A DNA stretch of 34,263 nucleotides, taken from positions 1 through 34,263 of the forward strand of contig DXFG01000335.1 of the NCBI GenBank assembly GCA_019114545.1. The letters run 5' to 3'. Both the position numbers and the translations under genes were made by a program. Positions 24,752-33,376 of the stretch are shown here, one piece after another. The notes beneath the pieces were generated by a model that was given only the letters and a program-made list of their open reading frames with translations, did not search any database and had not been told where the DNA came from. Source of the stretch: Candidatus Blautia pullistercoris. GTDB taxonomy: Bacteria > Bacillota > Clostridia > Lachnospirales > Lachnospiraceae. Position 1 is the first letter of the stretch; each line of letters begins with the position of its first letter.

Positions 24752-24981
24752 TTTTCATGTTTTGGCGGGCCTCAAATTCTTGGATCTTCATGCAGGCATG
24801 AAATCCATGACCTTTCGGCATTCTTCCGGCAAGTTATGTGACACCACGAATTTCTCCGCCCTCCGGGCTCCCGAAATTCTGAAAACATTCAAAATCCGCC
24901 CTATCGGGCTCCTTTTTCATGTTTTGGCGGGCCTCAAATTCATGGATCTTCATGCAGGCATGAAATCCATGACCTTTCGGC
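24752..24981. repeat. Duplicated 68-bp palindromic intergenic element
   Basis: Two direct copies of a 68-base unit (24752-24819 and 24914-24981) differ at one position. Each begins TTTTCATGTTTTGGCGGGCC and contains a near-perfect inverted repeat (CATGGATCTTCATG / CATGAAATCCATG). Between them are two short hairpin units of the form TCCGCCCT-CGGGCTCC (24855-24871 and 24895-24912). ORFs called here are repeat-derived. It looks like a non-coding, possibly dispersed, repeat inserted in a normally compact operon. Confidence 0.85.
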
Positions 24982-24989
24982 CCTGGGTG

Positions 24990-25229
24990 TCACAGGTACT
25001 TGAACAGCTCGCTGGCTGCTTCTTTTTTGACGGTTTCCTGTACGTCTAATACCTCTACCCGGACATTTCTGCTCCCGAACTGGATTTCAAGGATGTCTCC
25101 TGCTTTTACCTGGGCAGAAGCCTTGGCAGGTTTTCCGTTGATCAGCACACGGCCTGCATCGCAGGCTTCGTTAGCCACGGTTCTTCTCTTGATCAGTCGG
25201 GATACTTTTAAATATTTATCAAGTCTCAT
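24990..25229 (-). CDS. rqcP: S4-domain RNA-binding protein RqcP (YabO)
   Basis: 79 residues, almost entirely one S4 domain (MRLDKYLKVSRLIKRRTVANEACDAGRVLINGKPAKASAQVKAGD). In B. subtilis the yabO product, renamed RqcP, binds stalled 50S subunits and helps RqcH add Ala tails during ribosome quality control. Position next to yabP supports this assignment over the related heat-shock protein Hsp15. The start is six bases after the hup stop and has no strong ribosome site, so translation is probably coupled to hup. Confidence 0.93.
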   Translation of the reverse strand: MRLDKYLKVSRLIKRRTVANEACDAGRVLINGKPAKASAQVKAGDILEIQFGSRNVRVEVLDVQETVKKEAASELFKYL

Positions 25230-25235
25230 TTTCTA

Positions 25236-25511
25236 TTATGCGTTCACTAAATCCTTTAAAGCTTTTCCTGCTTTGAACTTTGGAGTTTTGGAAGCTGCGA
25301 TTGTCATAGTCTCTCCTGTCTGGGGATTTCTGCCTTCTCTTGCAGCTCTCTCGGAAACTTCAAAAGTTCCGAATCCGACTAACTGAACCTTTTCACCTTT
25401 CTTCATTTCTTCAGATACAACATCAACGAAGGCCTTTAAAGCTGCTTCTGCGTCTTTCTTGGATAACTGTGTTTTCTCTGCCATAGCAGCAACTAATTCT
25501 GTTCTGTTCAT
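25236..25511 (-). CDS. hup: HU family DNA-binding protein
   Basis: 91 residues with the full HU pattern: MNRTELVAAMAEKTQLSKKDAEAALKAF, the beta-arm VGFGTFEVSERAAREGRNPQTGE and the C-terminal PKFKAGKALKDLV. HU is an abundant dimeric protein that bends and compacts DNA. A strong ribosome site (TAGGAGGAAATA) and a near-consensus promoter fit high expression. It heads the transcript that includes rqcP. Confidence 0.98.
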   Translation of the reverse strand: MNRTELVAAMAEKTQLSKKDAEAALKAFVDVVSEEMKKGEKVQLVGFGTFEVSERAAREGRNPQTGETMTIAASKTPKFKAGKALKDLVNA

Positions 25512-25572
25512 GAGTATTTCCTCCTAAATATAAATCACGCTAAAAGTCTACCGCTACTGCGGTCTACAGTTA

Positions 25573-25601
25573 TTTATACCGTGTTTCCTATGGTTTGTCA
25601 A
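25573..25601 (-). promoter_or_regulatory. Strong sigma-A promoter of hup
   Basis: Minus strand perfect TTGACA, 17-base spacer, TATAAA, about 60 bases before the hup ATG. The leader contains a small CCGC-AGTA-GCGG hairpin. Confidence 0.85.
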
Positions 25602-25618
25602 GCATATCCGGAAATTTC

Positions 25619-26599
25619 TCAGGCCACAAAAACACTTTCCACAAAGTTTCTCCATTTATCTTTCTGTTCCCGTAATTTTTCCAGTTTTTCCAGGTTTTTC
25701 TCCGAAATCCAGGCCTTATTGTGGGTATAATAATAGTTTGCCAATTTCCAGTATTTCTCCGGATAAGCAAACCGGATCCTGAGATTTTCCACCTCTTCCC
25801 GGGAAAGAGGCCGTACCTGCTGGTAGGCCAGAAGGAGCTTTCTTCCCAGATCCAGATCCCACTGATGTTTTTCCAGGATCTTTCTCATAAACCGGTAGAG
25901 ATCTCCCACCTGGATATCAAAATTCCACTTGTCAAAATTCGTCACAGCTCTGACTTTTCCCTCAGAAAAAAGAATATTATGCTGGTTAAATTCCCCGTGA
26001 CAAACCGCTCCTCTTGCAAGCTCCTGTTGACGCAGCTTTTCATATTCGGAAGCCTCCAGCCTTTCCAGCGCTTCCTCCCCATGTCCCAGAAAACTGCAGA
26101 TTGTATCTAAAAGCTCCTGTTCAAAAGGATTTTTCCGCCGTTTTCCCAGTATAAATTTCCGGATTTTTCTCAGCTCCCGGTTATGACGCTGAAATTCACT
26201 GCACAGGGATTCCCTCACATAATGATTCTGTACCGGCATATACATCGTTTTATGTAAACTTGCCAGAGCAGAAACCCCTTTACAGATTTCTCCTTCACTG
26301 CGGGTATCACACTCCTTTCCCTCATACCATTTCTTCACGATATAGGGAATGTTTTCACTATCTCCCGATATATAGGAACCTTCCTTATTGCTCAGGATCT
26401 GGTCCGTCCATATGGGAGAGGTACCGGAAATTTTCTCCAGAAGCTTTGCCTGGTACTCCAGCTTCCTGGGTGTTCCACAGAATTCGCGAATCAGCACCAG
26501 CCCCTCCTGGGTCTCGCAGATCAATGCTCCCCTCCCCCGGTATACGGCCCCGGCTTCCAGCCCGTACTGTTCCAACACGCTCAGACCACGGTCATACAC
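25619..26599 (-). CDS. CotS/YutH-like spore coat kinase-fold protein
   Basis: 326 residues from a GTG at 26599 with GGGGGAG upstream. The fold is that of aminoglycoside/choline kinases: N-terminal lobe with YRGRGALICETQEGLVLIREF, catalytic-loop-like CHGEFNQHNILF and the metal-binding-region equivalent NFDKWNFDIQVGDLYRFMRKI. In spore-formers this group (CotS, YutH, YsxE) is associated with the coat. The usual kinase HGDxxxxN reads HGEFNQHN and the later Asp sits in a divergent context, so activity is uncertain. It is the last gene of the proS-cca unit and may also have its own sporulation promoter. Confidence 0.82.
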   Translation of the reverse strand: MYDRGLSVLEQYGLEAGAVYRGRGALICETQEGLVLIREFCGTPRKLEYQAKLLEKISGTSPIWTDQILSNKEGSYISGDSENIPYIVKKWYEGKECDTRSEGEICKGVSALASLHKTMYMPVQNHYVRESLCSEFQRHNRELRKIRKFILGKRRKNPFEQELLDTICSFLGHGEEALERLEASEYEKLRQQELARGAVCHGEFNQHNILFSEGKVRAVTNFDKWNFDIQVGDLYRFMRKILEKHQWDLDLGRKLLLAYQQVRPLSREEVENLRIRFAYPEKYWKLANYYYTHNKAWISEKNLEKLEKLREQKDKWRNFVESVFVA

Positions 26600-26665
26600 A
26601 TTGTTCTCCCCCTTTTTTTCATGTCCCTTTCATTGTATGCGGGGGGATCCAGGGTTAGAAGGGTT

Positions 26666-27982
26666 TCAAAGAAGGGACAGGAGATATTCTTTTGTATTTT
26701 TTTCCGGTTCTTCTAAAACGATTTCCAGAAATCTGTCCAGGGTTTCCCCGATCTCTTTTCCCGGTTTCATACCAGCCTGAATCAGATCCCTTCCGGAAAC
26801 TGCCAGATCCTTTAGAGAAACACATTCCTTTTTCTGAAGGATTTCCCGGTAGATTTCTCCAAGCCGTTCCAGCCAGTCCAGCTTTTCTTTCCGATGGTAG
26901 TCGCTCTGAGCCATAATATCTCCTCTTCGCACTTCCAGAAGAAGAGGAAACAATTCCGTACCTGTCTTAGAAAGGGCTCTGCGGACAGACCGGGGGGCTG
27001 CCTGCCAGGGACATTCATGCCAGTATACCAGTTTTCCTACCTTATTGATCGTATCATTATCAAAACGCAGCCTTTTCAGCACGGTTCTGGCAATTTTCTC
27101 ACTCTGTGCCGGATGACCGTGGAAATGGTCAATTCCATTTTCATCTCTTGTCCGTGTCTCTGCTTTTCCCAGATCATGAAACAAGAGGGTCAGCCGCAGA
27201 ATCCGGTCACCACGCACAGCTTCCATAGCTTTCAAAGTATGTTCTCCTACATTATAGCAATGGTGGGGATTTTCCTGGGGAGTCTCCATGGCCTTATCGA
27301 ATTCCCACAGAAAAATCTTCGTCAGCCCCAGTTCCCATGCCTTCTTCAGGTATTGGGGATGGGGAGAGATAAGAAGCTTTACCAGTTCTGTCTGAATCCG
27401 CTCTGCGCTGATCTTTTCCAGAGTTTCTCCCAGTTCCCTGGCTGCCCCGGCAGTCTTCTCTTCAATGGAAAAGCCAAGCTGGGCAGAAAAGCGCACTGCC
27501 CGCAGGATACGCAGGGCATCCTCTGTGAATCTTTCTCTGGGATCTCCCACACAGCGGACCACCTTATTTTTCAGATCTTCTACCCCTCCGAAAATATCCA
27601 CCAGACCGGTCCGGTGATTGTAGGCCATGGCATTGATGGTAAAATCCCGGCGCCTTAAGTCTTCTTTCAGGCTGGGGGTAAAAATCACCTCTTTTGGATG
27701 ACGGCCATCTTCATATTCTCCGTCAATCCGGTAAGTGGTTACTTCAAACCCTTCTTTTTCCATAAGCACTGTTACAGTTCCATGCTGGATTCCTGTATCC
27801 ACGGTTCTCGGGAAAATCTTTTTGACCTCTGCCGGAGTAGCAGAGGTGGTAATATCCCAGTCCGCCGGTGAACGGTGAAGGAGGCTGTCACGAACACAGC
27901 CTCCTACTACATAAGCATCATATCCATGTTCCTGTAAAGCATCTATGATCTTTTCTGCCTTTTTTGGAACCTCAATTCTCAT
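26666..27982 (-). CDS. cca: CCA tRNA nucleotidyltransferase (class II, with HD domain)
   Basis: 438 residues from the ATG at 27982, three bases after the proS stop; the longer ORF extends into proS. The catalytic head has GGCVRDSLL, DWDITTSATP and RRDFTINAMAY; the neck has the DALRILRAVRFSAQLGF motif; and an HD phosphohydrolase-like domain (HDLGKAETR, NPHHCYNVGEHTL) is present. The enzyme adds or repairs the 3' CCA of tRNAs. All three tRNA genes in this window lack encoded CCA, so it should be essential. It is co-transcribed with proS under the T-box. Confidence 0.95.
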   Translation of the reverse strand: MRIEVPKKAEKIIDALQEHGYDAYVVGGCVRDSLLHRSPADWDITTSATPAEVKKIFPRTVDTGIQHGTVTVLMEKEGFEVTTYRIDGEYEDGRHPKEVIFTPSLKEDLRRRDFTINAMAYNHRTGLVDIFGGVEDLKNKVVRCVGDPRERFTEDALRILRAVRFSAQLGFSIEEKTAGAARELGETLEKISAERIQTELVKLLISPHPQYLKKAWELGLTKIFLWEFDKAMETPQENPHHCYNVGEHTLKAMEAVRGDRILRLTLLFHDLGKAETRTRDENGIDHFHGHPAQSEKIARTVLKRLRFDNDTINKVGKLVYWHECPWQAAPRSVRRALSKTGTELFPLLLEVRRGDIMAQSDYHRKEKLDWLERLGEIYREILQKKECVSLKDLAVSGRDLIQAGMKPGKEIGETLDRFLEIVLEEPEKNTKEYLLSLL

Positions 27983-27984
27983 AA

Positions 27985-29424
27985 TTAATAAGCACGCCCC
28001 CAGTAAACCATTTTCTTGGCCGGTTTTCCACATACCACACATTTGTCAGACAGGTTTTCCTGTGCAAAAGGTATGCACCTTGCCGTAGCCTGAACATCTT
28101 CTTTTACCTTGTCTTCACATTCTCTGCAGCCGCACCACATAGCCTTTACAAAGCCCGGTTTCTCGTTGATGGTCTTTTTGAAAGACTCATAATCAGTTGC
28201 CACATAGGTATGGGCATCTCTATGTGCCCGGGCTCTCTCCAGCATTTCCTTCTGCATGATATCCAGGATCTCCTGTACTTTCTTATCCAGTTCATCCAGA
28301 GAAACAATGGTTTTCTCTCTGGTATCTCTGCGGACAACCACTGCCTGATTTGCCTCAATGTCCTTTGGACCGCATTCAATACGAACCGGGATTCCTCTCA
28401 TCTCCTGTTCTGCAAACTTAAATCCGGGACTCTTGTCAGTCTTATCCGTTTTCACACGGATACCTGCCGCTTTTAACTGAGCCTCTAATTTTTCTGCTGT
28501 CTCCAGGACTCCTTCCTTTCTCTGCTGGATCGGTATGATCACTGCCTGTACCGGTGCGATCCTGGGAGGCAGTACCAGTCCGCTGTTATCACCGTGGACC
28601 ATGATCAGAGCTCCGATCATACGAGTAGTCATACCCCAGGAGGTCTGATGGACATACTGGAGTTTATTCTCTTTGTCTGTATACTGAATGTCGAAAGCCT
28701 TTGCAAAACCATCCCCAAAGTTGTGGCTGGTTCCTGACTGAAGAGCCTTGCCGTCATGCATCAGGGACTCAATCGTATAAGTAGCCTCTGCTCCGGCAAA
28801 TTTCTCCTTTTCTGTCTTCTTTCCTTTGATCACCGGGATCGCCAGTACTTCCTCGCAGAAGTCAGCGTAAAGGTTCAGCATCTGAATGGTCCTCTCTTCT
28901 GCTTCTTCTGCTGTGGCATGAGCGGTATGTCCTTCCTGCCATAAGAATTCTCTGGAGCGGAGGAAAGGCCTGGTAGTCTTCTCCCACCGAACTACCGAGC
29001 ACCACTGGTTGTACACCTTAGGCAGATCTCTGTGGGAATGAATCTCCTTAGAATACAGATCACAGAACAATGTTTCAGAAGTAGGACGTACACAGAGTCT
29101 TTCCTGAAGTGGCTCCAACCCTCCATGGGTCACCCAGGCCACCTCAGGGGCAAAACCCTCCACATGATCCTTTTCCTTCTGGAGAAGACTTTCCGGAATA
29201 AACATGGGAAGATACACATTTTCTACTCCGGTCTCCTTAAACCTTCTGTCCAGCTCATGCTGAATATTTTCCCAGATCGCATATCCTGCCGGTTTGATCA
29301 CCATACAGCCTTTTACGCTGGTATAGTCAATCAATTCTGCCTTTTTCACTACATCTGTATACCACTGGGCAAAATCCTCCTCCATAGAAGTGATTTCCTT
29401 AACAAGTTTCTTATCCTTTGCCAT
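27985..29424 (-). CDS. proS: Prolyl-tRNA synthetase (short, eukaryote/archaea-like type)
   Basis: 479 residues from the ATG at 29424, with AAGGAG upstream; matches the about 480-residue ProS type lacking the bacterial editing insertion. Class II motifs are visible: [18 protein letters not shown], the tRNA/ATP site around RPTSETLF and [24 protein letters not shown], and motif 3 [23 protein letters not shown]. The C-terminal part has a Cys-rich zinc-type segment ([28 protein letters not shown]). It ligates proline to tRNA-Pro. A proline T-box leader precedes it, so expression rises when tRNA-Pro is uncharged. Confidence 0.98.
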   Translation of the reverse strand: MAKDKKLVKEITSMEEDFAQWYTDVVKKAELIDYTSVKGCMVIKPAGYAIWENIQHELDRRFKETGVENVYLPMFIPESLLQKEKDHVEGFAPEVAWVTHGGLEPLQERLCVRPTSETLFCDLYSKEIHSHRDLPKVYNQWCSVVRWEKTTRPFLRSREFLWQEGHTAHATAEEAEERTIQMLNLYADFCEEVLAIPVIKGKKTEKEKFAGAEATYTIESLMHDGKALQSGTSHNFGDGFAKAFDIQYTDKENKLQYVHQTSWGMTTRMIGALIMVHGDNSGLVLPPRIAPVQAVIIPIQQRKEGVLETAEKLEAQLKAAGIRVKTDKTDKSPGFKFAEQEMRGIPVRIECGPKDIEANQAVVVRRDTREKTIVSLDELDKKVQEILDIMQKEMLERARAHRDAHTYVATDYESFKKTINEKPGFVKAMWCGCRECEDKVKEDVQATARCIPFAQENLSDKCVVCGKPAKKMVYWGRAY

Positions 29425-29485
29425 TTTTCTACTCCTTTTTCTCTTATTCTTTCTTCTATAGGGCAGTCCGAGGGACTTTCCTCCA

Positions 29486-29718
29486 GAAGAAAAAGACACC
29501 GGATCCCCATCCAGGGACCGATGTCTTGCTTCGGCGGTACCACCCTAATTGACGGCTTTTCGCCATCCACTTTCAGCTCTTCTAACGCCAGAGACTGCGT
29601 CCTGCTCCTCGCAGGCAGCTCCAAGGCGGGTTCCCCTTCTTCCGGGAAGGATCTCTCACCGCTGATCCTCTCTCTGTGCCCTTCCGTTCAGGTACTTTTC
29701 CTCTTCATCGCCATTTTC
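29486..29718 (-). promoter_or_regulatory. T-box riboswitch (proline) upstream of proS
   Basis: The minus strand has the T-box sequence AGGGTGGTACCGCC (around 29533-29547), the stem I elements AAGTACC, AGAGAG and GGTGAGAG, and a specifier loop GAA-CCC-G with the Pro codon CCC at 29628-29630. The terminator hairpin GACATCGGTCCC...GGGGATCCGGTGTC with TTTTTCTT lies at 29486-29525. Uncharged tRNA-Pro should pair with the specifier and the T-box and disrupt the terminator. Confidence 0.95.
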
Positions 29719-29734
29719 TTCTTTATCTGGAAAC

Positions 29735-29763
29735 ATTTTATTGGAATTTTTCCTATTTGTCAA
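29735..29763 (-). promoter_or_regulatory. Sigma-A promoter of the proS-cca-cotS unit
   Basis: Minus strand perfect TTGACA, 17-base spacer, TAAAAT, just before the T-box leader. Confidence 0.85.
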
Positions 29764-29777
29764 GGCTGAACCGCTCC

Positions 29778-30263
29778 TTATAATTCCAGCTCCACCTTTC
29801 TCCCTGTAGGACTGTACTGGTAATAGCGTACCCCTGCCGCATCCAGCATCCTTTTGGATGCCTTTACCGCCGGCGTATCCCCGTACTTGTCACTTCCGTA
29901 TACAATCGTCTTGATCCCTGCCTGTATGATGGCCTTTGCACATTCATTACAGGGAAACAGAGAAACATACAGCTTTGCTCCTTCCAGAGATCCGCCCCTG
30001 TAATTCAGGATCGCATTCAACTCACTGTGGGTCACATAAAAATATTTGGTATCAAACTCCTCCCCTTCCCTGGCCCAGGGGAATTCATCATCTGAGCAGC
30101 CCATTGGGAACCCATTATATCCCATAGAAAGGATTTTATTGTCCTGGCTGACAATACAGGATCCCACCTGAGAGTTGGGGTCCTTTGACCGCATTCCGGA
30201 CAATTCGGCAACACCCATAAAATACTCATCCCAGGATATATAGCCCTGTCTTTTTCCTGACAT
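29778..30263 (-). CDS. dCMP deaminase (ComEB-like cytidine/deoxycytidylate deaminase)
   Basis: 161 residues from the ATG at 30263, with AGGAGTGAG upstream. The zinc site is HSELNAI and PCNECAKAI; the N-terminal SWDEYFMGVAELSGMRSKDPNSQVGSCIV is typical of deoxycytidylate deaminases. The enzyme makes dUMP from dCMP for thymidylate synthesis. It follows upp by about 54 bases in a nucleotide-salvage cluster. ComEB in B. subtilis is the closest named relative; a role in competence should not be assumed. Confidence 0.92.
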   Translation of the reverse strand: MSGKRQGYISWDEYFMGVAELSGMRSKDPNSQVGSCIVSQDNKILSMGYNGFPMGCSDDEFPWAREGEEFDTKYFYVTHSELNAILNYRGGSLEGAKLYVSLFPCNECAKAIIQAGIKTIVYGSDKYGDTPAVKASKRMLDAAGVRYYQYSPTGRKVELEL

Positions 30264-30317
30264 CTGTCTCACTCCTATTCTTAGCAACAGGCATCTGTCA
30301 TAGAACACATCTGCTGC

Positions 30318-30947
30318 TTACTTTGTACCAAAGATCCGGTCTCCCGCATCTCCAAGACCTGGAACAATATATCCATGGTCATTTAAATGGTCATCTAAAG
30401 CCCCGATATAAATATCCACATCCGGGTGGGCTTCTGCAAGGGCTTTTACCCCCTCAGGGGCAGCGATGATACACATAAAACGGATATTTTTCACGCCCTT
30501 TTCCTTCAGCATGGAAATTGCTTCCACTGCTGATCCCCCTGTAGCCAGCATGGGATCTGTGACAAACACTTCTCTCTCCCCGCAGTCTGCGGGAAGCTTA
30601 CAGTAATATTCCACCGGTTTTAAGGTCTCGGGGTCACGGTATAAACCAATATGGCCTACCTTTGCGGCAGGCACCATGGTCAGCATCCCTTCCACCATAC
30701 CAAGACCGGCACGGAGGATGGGGACTACCGCCATTTTCTTGCCTGCCAGTTCCTTGGCAGTCATTTTTGTAATAGGAGTCTCAATCTCCACATCCTTCAG
30801 TTTCAGATCCCGGGTTGCCTCATAGGCCATAAACATGGCGACTTCACTTACCAGTTCCCGGAATTCTTTCGAGCTTGTCTCTTTTCTCCGGATGATTCCG
30901 ATTTTGTGCTGGATCAGCGGATGTTCCATTACTAATACTTTTCCCAT
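30318..30947 (-). CDS. upp: Uracil phosphoribosyltransferase
   Basis: 209 residues, standard length; ATG at 30947 with GAGGAG upstream. Motifs are [40 protein letters not shown], the PRPP loop [18 protein letters not shown], and the uracil-binding [17 protein letters not shown]. It converts uracil and PRPP to UMP. The order tsaC-rpiB-upp resembles the ywlC...rpiB...upp region of B. subtilis. Confidence 0.98.
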   Translation of the reverse strand: MGKVLVMEHPLIQHKIGIIRRKETSSKEFRELVSEVAMFMAYEATRDLKLKDVEIETPITKMTAKELAGKKMAVVPILRAGLGMVEGMLTMVPAAKVGHIGLYRDPETLKPVEYYCKLPADCGEREVFVTDPMLATGGSAVEAISMLKEKGVKNIRFMCIIAAPEGVKALAEAHPDVDIYIGALDDHLNDHGYIVPGLGDAGDRIFGTK

Positions 30948-30986
30948 ATGATTTCTCCTCTGTATCTGCGGTGTAAAGGCAAATCT

Positions 30987-31421
30987 TTACTCTTCATGCT
31001 CTATAAGATCGATCCTTCTCTGATGTCTTTCCTCATGGGAAAATTCCGTATGAAGGAAAGTATCTACAATCTTCACTGCCAGTCCGGGGCCTACTACCCG
31101 TCCTCCCAGCGCCAGGATATTGGCATCGTTGTGAAGTCTGGTAGCTTCTGCACTGAAGCAGTCTGTACATAGGGCCGCCCGGATCCCTTTCATTTTATTC
31201 GCTGCTATAGAAATACCGATCCCCGTTCCACAGATCAGAATCCCTTTGTCACAGACTCCATTCTGGATCGCCCTTCCTACTTTTCTGGCATAGACAGGAT
31301 AATCTACGGATTTTGTGCTGTCACAGCCAAAGTCTTGATAGGGAATCCCTTTTTCCTCCAGATATTTTATAATTTCCTGTTTCAGTTCATAACCGCCATG
31401 GTCACAACCCAATGCTATCAT
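30987..31421 (-). CDS. rpiB: Ribose-5-phosphate isomerase B
   Basis: 144 residues; strong AAGGAGGT upstream of the ATG at 31421. The N-terminal MIALGCDHGGYELK, the active-site Cys region CGTGIGISIAANKMKGIRAALC, and HNDANILALGGRVVG identify RpiB/LacAB family enzymes. It interconverts ribose 5-phosphate and ribulose 5-phosphate, supplying ribose for PRPP, which the upp and hpt products use. Confidence 0.96.
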   Translation of the reverse strand: MIALGCDHGGYELKQEIIKYLEEKGIPYQDFGCDSTKSVDYPVYARKVGRAIQNGVCDKGILICGTGIGISIAANKMKGIRAALCTDCFSAEATRLHNDANILALGGRVVGPGLAVKIVDTFLHTEFSHEERHQRRIDLIEHEE

Positions 31422-31463
31422 TAAAAAACCTCCTTTGCATAATAATCTTCTCCTTTTTCATTC

Positions 31464-32513
31464 TCACAGCCGTATGATGTGATGGCCTGCCGCTTTCAGC
31501 AGCCGGTTCATAATCGCCTGTCCCATTTTCGGGGTATCGAAAGACTCTGAAAAAATAGCGTCCACCTTTTCTTCATCAAATTCCCGGAGAATCCCAAAAA
31601 GATGGCGGGCAATCCCTTCTTCGTCCCGCCTGGTACCGATGCTCTTTACCACAGCGGCCTGATACCTTCCTCTGGTCTCGTCTGTGGCGATAACCCCTGC
31701 CCCTTTTCCTTCTGCTTTCAGCTTTGCGCATTGTGTATTGATATATGCAATGGTATCCTCTGCTTTCCCTTCTACTATAGTAAGAGATGCCTGCGGAGCA
31801 TAATGGCGGTACTTCATCCCCGGCGCCTTTGGCCGGACATTCTCATCTGTAATAAGCAGTCCTCTGTCTACCTTTACCTGCCCGATCACATCCTCCATCA
31901 TTTCCTGGTTAATATAGCCAGGGCGAAGGATTACCGGCTCGTCTTCTGTAAAATCTACAATGGTGGATTCCAGTCCGATTCCCACACTGCCCCCGTCTAT
32001 GATCATATCGATCTTTCCCTCCAGGTCTTCCCGGACATGAGAAGCCCGGGTGGGGCTGGGCCTCCCTGAAGTATTGGCGCTGGGAGCCGCAACATACCCT
32101 CCCCCTGCCCTGATCAGAGCCGCCGCTACCGGATGGCTGGGCATCCGCACCGCTACGCTCTCCAGTCCCCCTGTGGTTTCATAAGGCACCACAGAGCTTT
32201 TTTCAAATATCATAGTCAATGGCCCCGGCCAGAAGGCTTCTGCCATCTTCCTGGCCTTTAAAGGTATTGCTTTTACGATCTTATCCAGGCTCTCCATATC
32301 TGCGATATGTATGATAAGGGGATTATCTGAAGGCCTTCCCTTAGCCTGGTAGATTTTCCGGGAAGAGTCTGGATTCAGTCCGTCTCCTCCCAGACCATAA
32401 ACGGTTTCCGTAGGAAAGGCTACCAGACCGCCCTCTTTTAGGACCCTGCCGGCCTCTTCCATCACTTTTTCATCCGGATGTTCTTTATCTACTGTGACTA
32501 CTGTTGTATTCAC
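31464..32513 (-). CDS. tsaC: L-threonylcarbamoyladenylate synthase (TsaC/Sua5 long form)
   Basis: 349 residues from a GTG at 32513, with AGAGG upstream. The N-terminal YrdC/TsaC domain (about 1-210) contains GGLVAFPTETVYGLGGDGL, KGRPSDNPLIIHI, WPGPLTMIF and SANTSGRPSPT; the C-terminal Sua5 domain begins after the linker around RPKAPGMKYRHYAPQA. It makes the threonylcarbamoyl-AMP used for the t6A37 modification of ANN-decoding tRNAs. It lies upstream of rpiB, an order seen in other Firmicutes. Confidence 0.96.
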   Translation of the reverse strand: MNTTVVTVDKEHPDEKVMEEAGRVLKEGGLVAFPTETVYGLGGDGLNPDSSRKIYQAKGRPSDNPLIIHIADMESLDKIVKAIPLKARKMAEAFWPGPLTMIFEKSSVVPYETTGGLESVAVRMPSHPVAAALIRAGGGYVAAPSANTSGRPSPTRASHVREDLEGKIDMIIDGGSVGIGLESTIVDFTEDEPVILRPGYINQEMMEDVIGQVKVDRGLLITDENVRPKAPGMKYRHYAPQASLTIVEGKAEDTIAYINTQCAKLKAEGKGAGVIATDETRGRYQAAVVKSIGTRRDEEGIARHLFGILREFDEEKVDAIFSESFDTPKMGQAIMNRLLKAAGHHIIRL

Positions 32514-32555
32514 CTTAAAACCTCTTCTCCCTTAGTTTCTTACAATTCAGCCTTA

Positions 32556-33266
32556 TCATACCACATCTGCGCCTTCCTTTTCCACAATTTTTAGAAATTT
32601 TAAGATTCCTGAAGAAATTGCCCGGGCACATTTTTTCTGATACTCTTCTGTCTGAAGAAGTTCTGCTTCTCTGGGATTGGTAAGGAAGCCAGTCTCTACA
32701 ATGTTTACAATCCCTTCGCTTTTCTTCAGAAGATAATAAGAATCATTGGCTTTTGCCTTTCGGGGCCTTTGGATCTCCAGTTCTTCATTCAAAGCTTCCT
32801 GGATATACTCTGCCAGTTCCCCTCCTTTTTCTGAACCGGTGTAATAAAACACCTGAGGTCCACAGACACTCTGGTCCTGATAACTGTTCTGATGAATACT
32901 CACGGTAAGAAGGGGATCTGTTTCTTGAATGATCTCACAGCGTTTCTTCAGATCCTGGTTTTTCTTGTTCGGGCTGTCCTCCTCGTAAAGCCCCCGGTCA
33001 TCTTCCCTGGTGAATACAACCTGAACCCCTTCCTCTTCCAGATATTCCCCCAGATATCCGGCAATCTTCAGGTTGATCCCCTTTTCTTCCAGCCCGTCAA
33101 TTCCCACAACTCCCGGATCAATCCCTCCGTGTCCGCTGTCTATCACGATCACTTTTGGCTCCTGAAGCTGCTCCTTTCCTGCCAGAACGGCCCCTTCTCT
33201 GGACAAGAAATATATGGCGAAAAGCATTCCTACAGCCATGAGCCTCTTTATCCAGCGTTTCCACAT
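32556..33266 (-). CDS. cwlD: N-acetylmuramoyl-L-alanine amidase CwlD-like
   Basis: 236 residues (B. subtilis CwlD is 237) from the ATG at 33266, with AAGGAG upstream. A membrane-anchor or signal segment (LMAVGMLFAIYFLS) is followed by an Amidase_3 domain with zinc ligands in VIDSGHGGIDPG, SIHQNS, and catalytic Glu in VETGFLTNPREAELL. CwlD removes stem peptides so that muramic-delta-lactam can form in spore cortex. The length, single domain and sporulation-rich context favour CwlD over a vegetative amidase. Confidence 0.9.
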   Translation of the reverse strand: MWKRWIKRLMAVGMLFAIYFLSREGAVLAGKEQLQEPKVIVIDSGHGGIDPGVVGIDGLEEKGINLKIAGYLGEYLEEEGVQVVFTREDDRGLYEEDSPNKKNQDLKKRCEIIQETDPLLTVSIHQNSYQDQSVCGPQVFYYTGSEKGGELAEYIQEALNEELEIQRPRKAKANDSYYLLKKSEGIVNIVETGFLTNPREAELLQTEEYQKKCARAISSGILKFLKIVEKEGADVV

Positions 33267-33305
33267 AAAAGTTCTCCTTGCTTTTCCCTCTGTAAAATAT
33301 ATGCG

Positions 33306-33365
33306 GAAAAAAAGGCAAAAAGAAGACTGCCCCTTGGAAGTGCAGCGCACTTAAGGGACAGCCTT
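33306..33365 (-). terminator. Terminator of the sugar ABC transporter operon
   Basis: AAGGCTGTCCCTT...AAGGGGCAGTCTT with an inner AGTGC/GCACT stem, followed on the minus strand by CTTTTTGCCTTTTTTT. Confidence 0.88.
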
Positions 33366-33376
33366 GAATTTTTTCT

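Noticed and set aside
24525-25049. 174-residue plus-strand ORF containing two HVLAGLKF-DLHAGMKSMTF segments
   Set aside because: The repeated peptide comes from the duplicated non-coding DNA element and the ORF also runs antisense to yabP and rqcP.
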